In this document: positions 19,936 through 29,548 of the stretch, one piece after another
How the letters are laid out: each line of letters opens with the position of its first letter
Numbering within the stretch: position 1 is the first letter of the stretch
Made by a program: the position numbers and the translations under genes
The notes under the pieces: model-generated
Database searches by the model: none
What the model saw: only the letters and a program-made list of their open reading frames with translations
What the model was told of the DNA's origin: nothing
NCBI RefSeq assembly: GCF_000407365.1
Contig: NZ_ASVU01000001.1
Span: 689,001-753,000 of the forward strand
Direction: 5' to 3'
Length of the DNA: 64,000 nucleotides
Source of the DNA: Enterococcus asini ATCC 700915
Lineage (GTDB): Bacteria > Bacillota > Bacilli > Lactobacillales > Enterococcaceae

Positions 19936-21948
19936 ATGACAACCAAGAACATCGTCGTTGTCGGGGCTGGTTATGCCGGAGTGGCTGCTACCAAGTATAT
20001 GTCAAAGAAATTGAAAAAGGATCACGATGTCAAGATTACTTTAATTGACCGTCATTCTTATCATACGATGATGACAGAATTGCATGAAGTGGCAGGACAC
20101 CGAGTAGAACCTACAGCAATCCAATACGATTTGCAACATCTGTTTGGTCGCAATAAAAACGTCCAACTGGTAACCGACACTGTTACCGGCATCGATAAAG
20201 AAAAGAAAACTATTCAAACCAAAACTGGTACGTATTCCTTTGATTACTTACTATTAGGTATGGGTGGCGAACCAAATGACTTCGGTACTCCTGGGGTTAA
20301 AGAACACGGCTTCACCATTTGGTCCTTTGAAGATGCTTTACGCATTCGGGAACACATTGAAGACACCGTTGCAAAAGCTGCTTTAGAACCAGATGCCGAA
20401 GTTCGTAAAGCAATGCTAACTTTCGTCGTTTGTGGCGCCGGCTTTACTGGTATCGAAATGATTGGGGAATTGGTAGAGTGGAAAGAACGCTTAGCCAAAG
20501 ACAATAAAATCGATCCTGACGAATTCAGCCTTAAAGTCGTGGAAGCAATGCCAACGATTTTAAACATGCTAAGCCGTAACGATGCTGACAAAGCAGTTCG
20601 CTATTTGGAAAAGAAAAACGTCGAATTGGTCTTGAACTCACCGATCACCGAAGTAGCTGAAGATCACATCAGCTTAAAAGACGGTAGTACTATTAACACC
20701 TACACCTTAATCTGGTCCGCTGGTGTACGAGCAACTAGTGATGCTGCAGACTTTGGTTTGGAAAGTGCTCGGGGGCAACGTTTGGTAGCCAACGAATACA
20801 TGGAAGCCAAAGGATATGAAGATAAAAACATCTACATCATTGGTGACCAATCTTATTACGAAGAAGAACCTAACAAACCAACGCCACAAATCGTGCAAGC
20901 AGCGGAACAAACTGCTCACTGTGCTGCGGCTAACGTGGTCTCCGCTATTAAAGGCGACGGCCAAAAACACAAATTCAAGAGTAACTACCAAGGGTTCATG
21001 GTTTCCATCGGTTCCAAGTGGGGCGTTGCTGAACTCTTTGGCAAGATTCACTTGAGTGGCTTCATGGCCATGATCATGAAACACATTGTCAACTTGAAAT
21101 ACTTCTTTGATATTCGTTCTGGTTATTATATGTTCCAATACATCATGCACGAATTCTTCCACATTAAAGACGACCGCAACGTGGCTCGGGGACATTCCTC
21201 TCGCTATGGCAACGTCTTATGGAGCGTGCCACTACGAATCTTCTACGGTTTAGTTTGGTTCGTGGAAGCCTTCAAGAAAATCGTTGGTAACGGCGAAGTC
21301 TTGAAACCAAGCACTTGGTTTGGTGAAGGCTCTTGGTTCACTGGTAACTCTGTCTTCCCATGGACTTGGGATTATGCAGCGAGTGCCACTGCTTCTACCG
21401 GTTCTTCTGCTGCCGATGCCGTGGGTGGTGCTTCTGCCACTGTTGCTTCGACTGTCGCTTCTACTTCCGATGTGGCTTCTGCCGCTTCTGGTGCTGGGGA
21501 AGCCGCAACAAATGGTGCCGGAGAAGCCGCAGCTCAAGCAGCGCACTTCGGTTTGAGCTATGCTTACGGTGAAGAACCAATGGCTGTCTTGGATAAAGCG
21601 CCTGACTGGTTCTCTAGCATCATGAAAGTCTTCATGCCAAACATGGACGTGGCGATGTTCTTCCAGAAATTCATGGTCTTCGTGGAAATCGGAATTGCCC
21701 TTTGCTTGATGGCTGGTTTGTTCACTTGGTTGATGAGTGGAACTACGATCATTCTCGTGGTCATGTTCTGTCTTTCCGGGATGTTCTTCTGGGTTAACAT
21801 CTGGTTCATCCCTGTAGCCTTTGCCTTGATGAACGGCTCCGGTCGTGCTGTCGGTTTGGATCGCTGGGTTATTCCTTGGATTCAAAAGAAACTAGGCAAT
21901 TGGTGGTACGGGAAACCGAAATCAATCTACGGCGACAAAAACGCCTAA
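19936..21948 (+). CDS. ndh2: Membrane type II NADH dehydrogenase of the EET pathway
   Basis: Transfers electrons from NADH to (demethyl)menaquinone without pumping protons. The N-terminal FAD motif is VVVGAGYAGVAATKY and a second nucleotide-binding glycine motif is VVCGAGFTGIEM. At 670 aa it is much longer than ordinary type II enzymes (about 400 aa). The extra C-terminal part holds membrane segments (RIFYGLVWFVEAFKKI; IGIALCLMAGLFTWLM; TIILVVMFCLSGMFFW), the last part resembling a DoxX-type membrane domain, split by an Ala/Ser/Gly-rich linker at about residues 480-535. The extended form is the one found in flavin EET loci. First gene of ndh2-eetA-eetB-dmkB. Confidence 0.93.
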   Translation: MTTKNIVVVGAGYAGVAATKYMSKKLKKDHDVKITLIDRHSYHTMMTELHEVAGHRVEPTAIQYDLQHLFGRNKNVQLVTDTVTGIDKEKKTIQTKTGTYSFDYLLLGMGGEPNDFGTPGVKEHGFTIWSFEDALRIREHIEDTVAKAALEPDAEVRKAMLTFVVCGAGFTGIEMIGELVEWKERLAKDNKIDPDEFSLKVVEAMPTILNMLSRNDADKAVRYLEKKNVELVLNSPITEVAEDHISLKDGSTINTYTLIWSAGVRATSDAADFGLESARGQRLVANEYMEAKGYEDKNIYIIGDQSYYEEEPNKPTPQIVQAAEQTAHCAAANVVSAIKGDGQKHKFKSNYQGFMVSIGSKWGVAELFGKIHLSGFMAMIMKHIVNLKYFFDIRSGYYMFQYIMHEFFHIKDDRNVARGHSSRYGNVLWSVPLRIFYGLVWFVEAFKKIVGNGEVLKPSTWFGEGSWFTGNSVFPWTWDYAASATASTGSSAADAVGGASATVASTVASTSDVASAASGAGEAATNGAGEAAAQAAHFGLSYAYGEEPMAVLDKAPDWFSSIMKVFMPNMDVAMFFQKFMVFVEIGIALCLMAGLFTWLMSGTTIILVVMFCLSGMFFWVNIWFIPVAFALMNGSGRAVGLDRWVIPWIQKKLGNWWYGKPKSIYGDKNA

Positions 21949-22117
21949 TCAAACGACAAATCCTAGGCCACAAGCCTAGGATTTTCTTTTTGGGGAAATT
22001 TTTAGGGAGATAGTCGGCTGGCAAACTGCCACACCCCTAAACCCGCTTTTTCCCCGGTTTTGTGCTAAAATATGCAAAAATGCTCCCTCACAAGGGATCA
22101 AAATGAAAGGAACGGTC

Positions 22118-22540
22118 ATGAAATTCAAAGAGTTTGTCAAAAATAGTCGCTTACGACCATGGGATATCCCCATCATCCTCTTGCTTTGCCTGTTGTCCTT
22201 TCTGCCTTTGGTCATCTTTGGGATCACGCGGCAAAGTCCGGCTACCACTGAAAGTAAAATCGCGGTTTTACGCATTAATGGCGATGAAGTCAAACGTTTT
22301 TCTTTAGTGGAGGGCAAAAAGAGTTACACCTATCGCTACGAAAATGAAGACGGGGACTACAATGTCATCGAAATCGCCGGTGATAAGGTTCGCATTACCG
22401 AGGCCGACTGTGGCGATCAGGTCTGTGTTCGCCGAGGCTGGGCGGAAAAGGACGGCGATACCATCGTTTGTCTCCCTCATAAACTCGTCATAGAAATTCA
22501 AGATGGAACAGGAGGTGGCGATGACGGGCTGATCTACTAA
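22118..22540 (+). CDS. eetA: EetA, membrane-anchored NusG-domain-II-like protein
   Basis: One membrane helix near residues 18-38 (IPIILLLCLLSFLPLVIFG) is followed by an extracytoplasmic domain of the NusG domain II type (GDKVRITEADCGDQVCVRRG, then CLPHKLVIEI). The cysteine pair DCGDQVC with a later CLPHK is typical of the family. In Listeria EetA is required for electron flow to PplA, but its exact chemistry is not known. The start at 22118 has AAAGGA upstream; the ATG at 22103 is less likely. About 140 aa. Its stop codon lies inside a hairpin that precedes eetB. Confidence 0.88.
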   Translation: MKFKEFVKNSRLRPWDIPIILLLCLLSFLPLVIFGITRQSPATTESKIAVLRINGDEVKRFSLVEGKKSYTYRYENEDGDYNVIEIAGDKVRITEADCGDQVCVRRGWAEKDGDTIVCLPHKLVIEIQDGTGGGDDGLIY

Positions 22541-22546
22541 GCCCGT
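22524..22546 (+). other. Hairpin spanning the eetA stop just before eetB
   Basis: ACGGGCT (22524-22530) pairs with AGCCCGT (22540-22546) and is followed by TTTCC. It could slow transcription or control eetB translation; eetB has no close Shine-Dalgarno sequence. Confidence 0.45.
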
Positions 22547-22552
22547 TTTCCT

Positions 22553-23110
22553 ATGAATAAAAATCGTCGGCTAATCTTTATCTCCCTCTTAGTGGCTCAA
22601 GGCGTCATAATCGGCCTTTTGGAGAATATGATTCCCTATCCTTTTGCCTTCGCACCAGGCGCTAAGCTGGGCCTGTCCAATCTGATCACCATCATCGCCC
22701 TCTTCACCATGCCGAAAAAAGATAGTTTTCTATTGGTTTGGTTGCGCCTGATCTTGACCACCCTCTTAGGTGGCACGACTTCCACTTTTCTATACAGTAT
22801 GAGTGGCGCAATGCTCAGCTATTTTGGTATGCTTATAGTGAAGCAACTGGGTCCCAAGCGAGTCAGCATCATCGGTATCAGTGCCACCGGGGGCTTTCTC
22901 CACAATGTAGGCCAGCTAGTCACCGCTTCGGTTATCGCTGGTTCTTGGCAAGTATTACTCTACTTGCCGATTTTATCCTTTTTAGGAATTCTTTCCGGCA
23001 TTGCCATCGGTATCGCGGCGAATTTCTTACTCGTCCGGGTGACCACCTTAGAAAAATTCCAATTGGACTATGAACGTCATTCCTCAAAAGAGCACTGGCA
23101 TTTGAAATAA
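22553..23110 (+). CDS. eetB: EetB, Gx-transporter-like membrane protein
   Basis: A 185-aa polytopic membrane protein of the family annotated as heptaprenyl diphosphate synthase component I / Gx transporter, with about five helices; FAFAPGAKLGLSNLITIIALF is the conserved N-terminal block. In Listeria EetB is needed together with EetA for extracellular electron transfer. The ATG at 22553 matches family starts, but no GGAGG lies within 10 nt (the nearest, at 22511, is about 38 nt away), so translation may depend on eetA. The next gene follows after 12 nt. Confidence 0.88.
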   Translation: MNKNRRLIFISLLVAQGVIIGLLENMIPYPFAFAPGAKLGLSNLITIIALFTMPKKDSFLLVWLRLILTTLLGGTTSTFLYSMSGAMLSYFGMLIVKQLGPKRVSIIGISATGGFLHNVGQLVTASVIAGSWQVLLYLPILSFLGILSGIAIGIAANFLLVRVTTLEKFQLDYERHSSKEHWHLK

Positions 23111-23122
23111 AGGAGTACACAC

Positions 23123-24109
23123 ATGAAACTTCATCCTCTTTGGCAAGAATACCCCACTTTGCAAAGCGAACTCACCGAGACCTTGGCATTGATGGAGCAG
23201 ACCGTCAAATTAAAAAATAAACCCGTGGAAAAGGCCGTCTTAGAGATGATTCACGCTGGAGGCAAACTGTTACGCCCCGCTTATCAATTGCTTTTTTCCC
23301 GCTTTGGTCCCGAACAAGACCGACAAAAAGCCATCGCCCTGGCCGCTTCCATCGAGATGCTCCACACGGCGACCTTGATCCATGACGACATCGTGGACAA
23401 AGCGGACACTCGCCGGAACTTACCCACAGTAGCCGCTAGCTTCGGAAACGACGTGGCCGTCTATGCCGGGGACTATCTCTTTGTCTGCTGTTTCAAGCTA
23501 CTAGCCGATTACGCTGGCTCGCTCCACAGTTTGCAGCTAAACTCTCGCAGCATGGAAAAAATCCTGAACGGGGAATTAGGCCAAATGGATCGCCGTTACG
23601 ATCAACAGATGACCGTAGCGGAATACTTGGACAATATCTCCGGCAAAACCGCTGAGCTCTTCGCTTTGAGCTGTACCGTGGGGGCCTTGGAAAGCGGCAC
23701 TAGTGAAAAATTTGCCAAACAATGTGGCGAAATCGGCCTAAACATCGGCATCGCCTTCCAAATTATCGACGACATCTTGGATTACTCCCAACCGGAAAGC
23801 CAGATTGGTAAGCCAGTTTTAGAGGACGTACGCCAAGGCGTGTACTCCCTCCCGCTCTTATTAGCCATGGAGCAAAACGCCAGCGCCTTTGCCCCTTACT
23901 TGGATAAAAAGGCAGCCATGACTGATGAAGATACTCAAACCGTCTACCAATTGGTGCAAGAATACGGTGGCGTAACGAAGGCTCAAAAAGAGGCAAGCCG
24001 CTACACGCAAAAAGCCCTGAAAGCCATCCGCAAGCTTCCTGACGACGAACAAAACACCCGGGAATTACTGTGGAGATTGACGAATCAGATCTTACAGCGA
24101 ACAAATTAA
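23123..24109 (+). CDS. dmkB: Polyprenyl diphosphate synthase of the EET locus
   Basis: Trans-prenyl transferase that builds the long isoprenoid diphosphate used by DmkA for demethylmenaquinone. The first aspartate-rich motif is LIHDDIVDKADTRR (about residue 90) and the second is QIIDDILDY (about residue 215). 328 aa, typical. GGAG lies before the start. Last gene of the ndh2 operon; it ends in a strong terminator. With DmkA it completes the quinone arm, while the naphthoate head-group genes are not in this window. Confidence 0.9.
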   Translation: MKLHPLWQEYPTLQSELTETLALMEQTVKLKNKPVEKAVLEMIHAGGKLLRPAYQLLFSRFGPEQDRQKAIALAASIEMLHTATLIHDDIVDKADTRRNLPTVAASFGNDVAVYAGDYLFVCCFKLLADYAGSLHSLQLNSRSMEKILNGELGQMDRRYDQQMTVAEYLDNISGKTAELFALSCTVGALESGTSEKFAKQCGEIGLNIGIAFQIIDDILDYSQPESQIGKPVLEDVRQGVYSLPLLLAMEQNASAFAPYLDKKAAMTDEDTQTVYQLVQEYGGVTKAQKEASRYTQKALKAIRKLPDDEQNTRELLWRLTNQILQRTN

Positions 24110-24120
24110 AACCACTATTA

Positions 24121-24134
24121 TGTGAAATTTCACA
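24121..24134. repeat. 14-bp palindrome resembling a Rex half-site pair
   Basis: TGTGAAATTTCACA is a perfect palindrome. Rex operators read TTGTGAA-N4-TTCACAA; here the spacer is 2, and the site lies after dmkB and before its terminator, not at a promoter. Confidence 0.5.
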
Positions 24135-24176
24135 AACCTCCAACCAAGATTCCTTACTTGGTTGGAGGTTTTTTAT
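24135..24176 (+). terminator. Terminator of the ndh2-eetAB-dmkB operon
   Basis: AAACCTCCAACCAAG pairs with CTTGGTTGGAGGTTT and is followed by a T run. Confidence 0.92.
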
Positions 24177-24243
24177 TATAAAAAAATGAGCGATGAATCC
24201 TGAAAAGGAACTCGCCGCTCACTGTCACTCTATAAAACTAACT

Positions 24244-25494
24244 TTACGCTTCTTTCTTCTTCCGAATCATATCCCCCACAGAAACTGGTTGGACCACTGG
24301 CATGGTCAGAATCATCATAGGGTTTGGCGCCCGATCGATAGACTCACCTTCATCATTTTTCATCTCTGTCACACTTTGGGTAAAGTGTTGGAAACCGGGA
24401 CCGTAAAACTCGATTTCATCCCCCACGGAAAAGTGATTCCGTTGCCGTACTGTCGCGATTTTCGTGGCATCATCATAGGCCATGACTTCCCCGATAAAGG
24501 TGTATTGAGGGATTTTTCGTCGTGGGCCGAAGAGTTGTTCTTGATCGGTCGGTGTGTGGTAATAAAAACCCGTGGACAATTCCCGCTGTGCGACTTTCCA
24601 CAGCTCGTCGATCCACTCTTCTTTCACCTGATAGTGTTCAGGGTCTGCCATGTAGCTGTCCACCGCGGCTTTGTAGACGTTAGACACCGTAGAGACATAG
24701 TGAATGGATTTCATGCGACCTTCGATTTTCAGGCTGTCCACACCGTTTTGAATCAAGTCAGGGATGTGTTCGATCATGGACATATCCACGGCACTCATGG
24801 AGAATGGCTCTGTGACTTGGCCTTTTGCAGTCAAGCTTTCATGGGCTTCCGTACCAAAAGGCATATCAAAAAGATCGTACTTCCAGCGACAAGACTGAGA
24901 ACAGCCTCCACGATTGGCATCTCGCATGGACATGTGGTTGGACAAGACGCAGCGCCCGGAATACGAGATACACATGGCTCCATGGACAAAGGCTTCAATC
25001 TGGATATCCGTGTGCTTGCGAATTTCCGCCACTTCTTCCATGGAGACTTCTCGAGCCAAAACCACCCGTTCCAAGCCTTCTTCTTTCCAAAATTCCAATG
25101 TTTCATAGTTCGTAGCTGAAGCCTGGGTGGAAAGGTGTACCGGTAGTCCCGGCGCTTCGGTGATGCAGATTTCAATCAAAGCGGGGTCAGAGACGATCAC
25201 CGCAGAGATGCCCACATCCCGGATTTGCCGGAAGAATTCTCCCGCTCCTTCTTGATTGCCTTCGTGAGTGACCATATTGGCCGCTACATAAACCTTAGCG
25301 TTATGGGCTTTAGCGTAAGCCACTCCTTCTGCCATTTCTTCCAGACTAAAGTTTCCCGCCCGACTGCGCAGACCATAGGCATTGCCCCCGATATAAACGG
25401 CATCTGCCCCGTAATGAATGGCTGTTTTTAATTTTTCCAGCGTACCGGCAGGAGCTAAGACTTCCGGACGCTTCAATGCTGTATGTGTTTCCAT
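24244..25494 (-). CDS. U32-family protein, tRNA 5-hydroxyuridine type (YrrO/TrhP2-like)
   Basis: Member of the U32 'collagenase' family, which in Bacillus and E. coli is now linked to prephenate-dependent hydroxylation of U34 in tRNA and not to proteolysis. The U32 signature EAFVHGAMCISYSGRC is near residue 165, and the four-cysteine set typical of an iron-sulfur protein (CISYSGRC, CSQSC) is present. The C-terminal beta domain is typical. 416 aa. It lies 15 nt after its shorter homolog, and the pair matches the yrrN-yrrO arrangement. AAGGAG lies 11 nt before the start. Confidence 0.88.
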   Translation of the reverse strand: METHTALKRPEVLAPAGTLEKLKTAIHYGADAVYIGGNAYGLRSRAGNFSLEEMAEGVAYAKAHNAKVYVAANMVTHEGNQEGAGEFFRQIRDVGISAVIVSDPALIEICITEAPGLPVHLSTQASATNYETLEFWKEEGLERVVLAREVSMEEVAEIRKHTDIQIEAFVHGAMCISYSGRCVLSNHMSMRDANRGGCSQSCRWKYDLFDMPFGTEAHESLTAKGQVTEPFSMSAVDMSMIEHIPDLIQNGVDSLKIEGRMKSIHYVSTVSNVYKAAVDSYMADPEHYQVKEEWIDELWKVAQRELSTGFYYHTPTDQEQLFGPRRKIPQYTFIGEVMAYDDATKIATVRQRNHFSVGDEIEFYGPGFQHFTQSVTEMKNDEGESIDRAPNPMMILTMPVVQPVSVGDMIRKKKEA

Positions 25495-25509
25495 GCTTCA
25501 AAAGACTCC

Positions 25510-26430
25510 TTATCTGATCTTCTTCGGATTGACGTAATAAAAACCGGTATCTAAACCTCGGCCCTTAGGATGATGGCTAACGACTGCTTCGGCTAGTTCT
25601 TGGGCTAAGGCTTCTGTCCATTCCCCGGCTTCAATCGCAACTTTCGCCTGATAGATCAAGGCGGTAATCGCCACAAAATCCGCTCCCGGGGTAAAGATGC
25701 CATCTAATTTCCATGTGGTAAAGCCGGCTTGGGCCAATTCTCCCAGCTCTTTTACCAGTGACAAGTCATTGGTGGCAAAAATATGGGTGCCGTGGTCGTC
25801 TTCAAAAATCGAGTAATGAGTGTTTTCATCTTGGGGATCCGATAAAAACAAGCCTCGTTCCTTTGCGACTCCCTCTTCTTGGCGGGTGTAGCGATAATAG
25901 TTTTCCAACAAGGGACGTTTGGACTGATGGATGCAGGTAGCCCCATAAACTTGGACTTCCACGGGAATTTCTAAAGCCGGTTCCATAACTGCCATCTCTT
26001 CAAAAGGAACTTCCCGGGCTAAAACAGCTCCCGTGGCACCTTTTTTCCCCCAGAAGTTAATTTGCCGGGCATTGGTCACCAAGGTTTCCGCTGCGTAGAT
26101 GAAGGGTAAGGCCAATTCCTTTTGCTTCATCACTTGGATGATCCCTGGATCCCCCACTAAGATTTGGTCCACATTGATTTCTTTTAGAAATCGCAAATAT
26201 TCCGGAATTAATTTCATCTTTTCCGGATGCATGATGCCGTTCACGGCCACAATCGCTTTTTTCCCTTTTTGATGAATCAGCTGCGTTAGTTTGGTTTGTT
26301 CTTCCCGAGAAAAATCGGCCGGCAAGCGCAAGCCAAACGTGGCTTCTCCAAAGACCAAACTATCCGCTCCACTATCCAATAAGGCCTCCGCCTGGGGAAT
26401 ACTTTCACAAGTGACAACGATCTCGATCAT
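25510..26430 (-). CDS. U32-family protein, short partner (YrrN/TrhP1-like)
   Basis: 306-aa U32 homolog translated ahead of the longer one. Strand blocks such as LLDSGADSLVFGEATFGLRLP and VEVQVYGATCIHQSKR correspond to the family core; it keeps CIHQSKR but lacks the full cysteine signature of its partner. The start at 26430 (MIEIVVTCES) has AAGGAG 8 nt upstream; the longer frame begins with a TTG inside that region. Inferred role with its neighbour: tRNA U34 5-hydroxylation. Confidence 0.88.
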   Translation of the reverse strand: MIEIVVTCESIPQAEALLDSGADSLVFGEATFGLRLPADFSREEQTKLTQLIHQKGKKAIVAVNGIMHPEKMKLIPEYLRFLKEINVDQILVGDPGIIQVMKQKELALPFIYAAETLVTNARQINFWGKKGATGAVLAREVPFEEMAVMEPALEIPVEVQVYGATCIHQSKRPLLENYYRYTRQEEGVAKERGLFLSDPQDENTHYSIFEDDHGTHIFATNDLSLVKELGELAQAGFTTWKLDGIFTPGADFVAITALIYQAKVAIEAGEWTEALAQELAEAVVSHHPKGRGLDTGFYYVNPKKIR

Positions 26431-26539
26431 GTCTTCACTCCTTATCAAAAACTTGCTTTTTTCGCAAGTCGAATTTCAACTTTCCTATCGTAACACAGGA
26501 AACACGCAATTCAAAGTTGGAACCATTGGCAAAATAGCA

Positions 26540-26571
26540 TAAAAAAAGTCTCGCTGTCACCAGCGAGACTG
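26540..26571 (-). terminator. Terminator of ctsR-clpC
   Basis: On the minus strand AGTCTCGCTG pairs with CAGCGAGACT around GTGA, followed by seven T. It is 6 nt beyond the clpC stop. Confidence 0.93.
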
Positions 26572-26576
26572 ACTTT

Positions 26577-29063
26577 TTAAACCTTTTGTAATGGTTTGAC
26601 TTCTTCTTTCACCGTTAAGGTAATCTTGCCTTTCTTAGCACCAATCGTCACCTGATCTCCCAGATGAATCTGACCAGAAAGCAGTGCTTCACTTAAGCGG
26701 TCTTCCACTTCTTTTTGCAACGCCCGCCGAATCGGCCGTGCTCCGTATTCAGGATCGAAGCCGGCTTTGCCGATTACATCGATAGCCGCCGGAGTGATCT
26801 TCAAGCGAATATCTTGCTCAGCCAAGCGTTTGATAATGGCTTTGCTCATGATCTTCACGATTTGGTGAATTTCTCCTTCATCCAAGGAACGGAAGACCAC
26901 GGTTTCATCGATCCGGTTCAAGAACTCTGGACGGAAGGCTTTCTTCAATTCTTCCAAAATGCGTTTTTGCATTTTCCGGTGATCCCGGGTAACGTCCGTG
27001 GCATTGAAACCAACATTCTTTTCTTCCCGAATCTGCGTCGCCCCGATATTCGAAGTCATGATCAAAATCGTGTTGCGGAAGTCGACTTTACGGCCTTTCG
27101 AGTCCGTTAAATACCCATCATCTAGGACTTGTAAAAGGATATTAAAGACATCTGGATGGGCCTTTTCCACTTCATCTAATAAGATGACCGCGTAAGGTTT
27201 CGAGCGGATTTTCTCCGTCAATTGACCTCCTTCGTCGTAGCCTACATAGCCAGGAGGCGAACCAATCAAACGACTGGTGCTGTATTTTTCCATAAACTCA
27301 GACATGTCCACCCGCACCAAGGAATCCTCGGAACCAAACATGGCTTCTGCTAGAGTTTTCGCCAATTCGGTTTTCCCGACACCGGTTGGGCCTAAGAACA
27401 TGAAGGAACCAATCGGCCGGTCTGGATCTTTCAAACCACTGCGCGCCCGGCGAATTGCCCGGGCCACGGCTTGGACTGCTTCATCTTGGCCAACTACTCG
27501 TTGATGCAAGATGCTTTCCAATTCCAAAAGCCGTTCGCTTTCTTTTTTCTCCATTTGTTGCAAAGGCACGCCGGTCCACTGGGAAACTACCGTAGCCACA
27601 TCTTCTGCCGTCACTTGATCTGCAAATCCTGTGGCTTCTTTGGCTTCCGTAAAGGATAGTTCCGCCAATTGTTGGCTTAATTGTTTTTCTTTTTGACGCA
27701 AGCGAGCCGCCATTTCAAAATCTTGATCTTGAATTGCCGCTTCTTTTTCATGCATCAGATTGGTAATGGACTCTCGCAATTCGGCGATTTCGGATGGTTC
27801 ATCAGTTTTATCCAGACGAACTTTGGCCGCCGATTCGTCCATTAAATCAATGGCCTTATCCGGCAGTTGCCGTGAGTTGATATAGCGCACGGAAAGTTGT
27901 ACCGCCGCTTTCAAAGCATCATCAGAAATCTCTACCCCGTGATGGTCTTCATAACGAGGACGCAAGCCTTGTAAGATTTCTAAGGCTTCTTCCGGGGTGG
28001 GTTCATCCACTTGGACCCGGGCAAAGCGCCGTTCCAAAGCGGAATCTTTTTCGATATATTTTTGGTACTCATCTAATGTGGTAGCCCCGATGGTTTGCAA
28101 TTCTCCCCGGGCCAAAGCCGGTTTTAGAATATTGGAAGCATCGATGGCGCCTTCTGCTCCCCCGGCACCGATTAATGTGTGCAACTCGTCGATGAAGAGG
28201 ATTACTTGGCCATCGTGATAGATTTCATCGATGACTTTCTTCATGCGGTCTTCGAATTCCCCCCGGTATTTCGTACCGGCCACTAAAGCCCCCATGTCCA
28301 ACATCATCAAACGCTTGTCCAACATATCCTCAGGTACTTCCCCTTGGATAATCCGTTGGGCCAAACCTTCCGCAATCGCCGTTTTCCCCACACCGGGTTC
28401 CCCGACTAAGACTGGATTGTTCTTGGTCCGCCGACTTAAAATCTGAATCAAGCGTTTGACTTCTTTACTCCGCCCGACTACAGGATCCAAGCGATTTTCC
28501 CGGGCCAATTTGGTCAAGTCCCGAGCCAAATTATCCAACGTTGGGGTTCCTTGTTGGGTACCAGATTTTGGCGCTTGTTGTCCTTGGCGACGCCGACCTA
28601 AGCCAGCACCTTTTTGCTCGTTGACGCCCATTTTCTTTTTCACTAATTGGCGCATTTTCGCCAAACTTAAGCCTAAATTGGTCATAATCCGTGATGCGAG
28701 GATTTCATCGTCCCGCAATAAACCTAAAAGCAAGTGCTCCGTGCCGATTTGAGGCGCGTTTAAGCGTTTGGCTTCATCGCCCGCATAAGCAAAGATTTTC
28801 TTTGCTCGAGGTGAGTAAGGCAAATAAACGCCCGCCGGATAACTCTTAATCATCCCGTAGCCTGTCAAATGCTCGATTTCTTCCCGCACTTCATTTTCGG
28901 TGACATTCATCTCCCGCAAGGTTTTGCCGGCAATGCCGTTTTGTTCGATAACCAAGGCTAAAAGCAAGTGTTCGGAACCTACTGCTTGGTGTTTAAAAGT
29001 TTTCGCTTCCTCTTGGGCGATGGCCAAGACGGCTTTTGCCCGCTCTGTAAATAATTCATTCAT
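26577..29063 (-). CDS. clpC: ATP-dependent chaperone/protease subunit ClpC
   Basis: Hsp100 AAA+ unfoldase that feeds proteins to ClpP and works in heat-stress proteolysis. Order: two N-terminal Clp repeats (residues 1-145), first AAA domain with [15 protein letters not shown], a UVR-type coiled middle region ([20 protein letters not shown]), second AAA domain with [17 protein letters not shown], and the ClpP-docking loop NVGFN. 828 aa. The start at 29063 ([12 protein letters not shown]) has AGGAAG upstream; the extended GTG frame to 29072 overlaps the ctsR stop. Co-transcribed with ctsR with 5 nt between them. No mcsA/mcsB genes intervene. Confidence 0.97.
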   Translation of the reverse strand: MNELFTERAKAVLAIAQEEAKTFKHQAVGSEHLLLALVIEQNGIAGKTLREMNVTENEVREEIEHLTGYGMIKSYPAGVYLPYSPRAKKIFAYAGDEAKRLNAPQIGTEHLLLGLLRDDEILASRIMTNLGLSLAKMRQLVKKKMGVNEQKGAGLGRRRQGQQAPKSGTQQGTPTLDNLARDLTKLARENRLDPVVGRSKEVKRLIQILSRRTKNNPVLVGEPGVGKTAIAEGLAQRIIQGEVPEDMLDKRLMMLDMGALVAGTKYRGEFEDRMKKVIDEIYHDGQVILFIDELHTLIGAGGAEGAIDASNILKPALARGELQTIGATTLDEYQKYIEKDSALERRFARVQVDEPTPEEALEILQGLRPRYEDHHGVEISDDALKAAVQLSVRYINSRQLPDKAIDLMDESAAKVRLDKTDEPSEIAELRESITNLMHEKEAAIQDQDFEMAARLRQKEKQLSQQLAELSFTEAKEATGFADQVTAEDVATVVSQWTGVPLQQMEKKESERLLELESILHQRVVGQDEAVQAVARAIRRARSGLKDPDRPIGSFMFLGPTGVGKTELAKTLAEAMFGSEDSLVRVDMSEFMEKYSTSRLIGSPPGYVGYDEGGQLTEKIRSKPYAVILLDEVEKAHPDVFNILLQVLDDGYLTDSKGRKVDFRNTILIMTSNIGATQIREEKNVGFNATDVTRDHRKMQKRILEELKKAFRPEFLNRIDETVVFRSLDEGEIHQIVKIMSKAIIKRLAEQDIRLKITPAAIDVIGKAGFDPEYGARPIRRALQKEVEDRLSEALLSGQIHLGDQVTIGAKKGKITLTVKEEVKPLQKV

Positions 29064-29068
29064 GGCTG

Positions 29069-29536
29069 TCACTTCCTATCTTCATAGCTCAGGCGCTCTA
29101 AAATGGCGTGGAGCAAGGTAGCACGGATCTGCTCTTCTTCCGCAAAGCCTCGTAGCGTATTTTTCGCTAAGGTTGCCAATAAGAGATTGCCCTCTTTTTT
29201 CGTTACGATCTGTTCTTCGTAAAGCTTTTGGATGATACCCAAGGCGTCTTTTTCTGACAAGCGCTCGTCAAACAGCTCGTTCACTTGTTCTAAAAAGCGG
29301 TGTTTATCCGAAATCTTGATCTTCTCAATCCGAATGTAGCCTCCGCCACCTCGTTTGCTCTCTACTACATAACCCCGTTGAATGGTAAAACGGGTATTAA
29401 TGACATAATTGATTTGCGAAGGGACACACTGAAACTGCTCAGCCATTTCCGTTCTTCTAATCTCAATTATCTCACTGTCTTCCAATATTTTCTTCAAGTA
29501 CGCTTCAATAATATCAGAAGTATTATGATTACTCAC
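29069..29536 (-). CDS. ctsR: Class III stress gene repressor CtsR
   Basis: Winged-helix repressor of clp genes that loses DNA binding on heating. N-terminal helix-turn-helix, then the glycine-rich wing RGGGGYIRI (about residues 63-71) that senses temperature, then a helical dimer domain. 155 aa. A GTG start at 29536 follows GGGAGG at a good distance. It heads ctsR-clpC and is expected to repress itself through the box at 29549-29567. Confidence 0.95.
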   Translation of the reverse strand: MSNHNTSDIIEAYLKKILEDSEIIEIRRTEMAEQFQCVPSQINYVINTRFTIQRGYVVESKRGGGGYIRIEKIKISDKHRFLEQVNELFDERLSEKDALGIIQKLYEEQIVTKKEGNLLLATLAKNTLRGFAEEEQIRATLLHAILERLSYEDRK

Positions 29537-29548
29537 GGCCAGCCCTCC

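Noticed and set aside
21250-21885. 211-codon minus-strand frame inside ndh2
   Set aside because: Antisense to the Ala/Ser-rich part of ndh2, low complexity, no start signal.
24193-25119. 308-codon open frame on the plus strand
   Set aside because: Shadow of the U32-family gene on the other strand; His/Phe/Arg-rich translation without any family resemblance.
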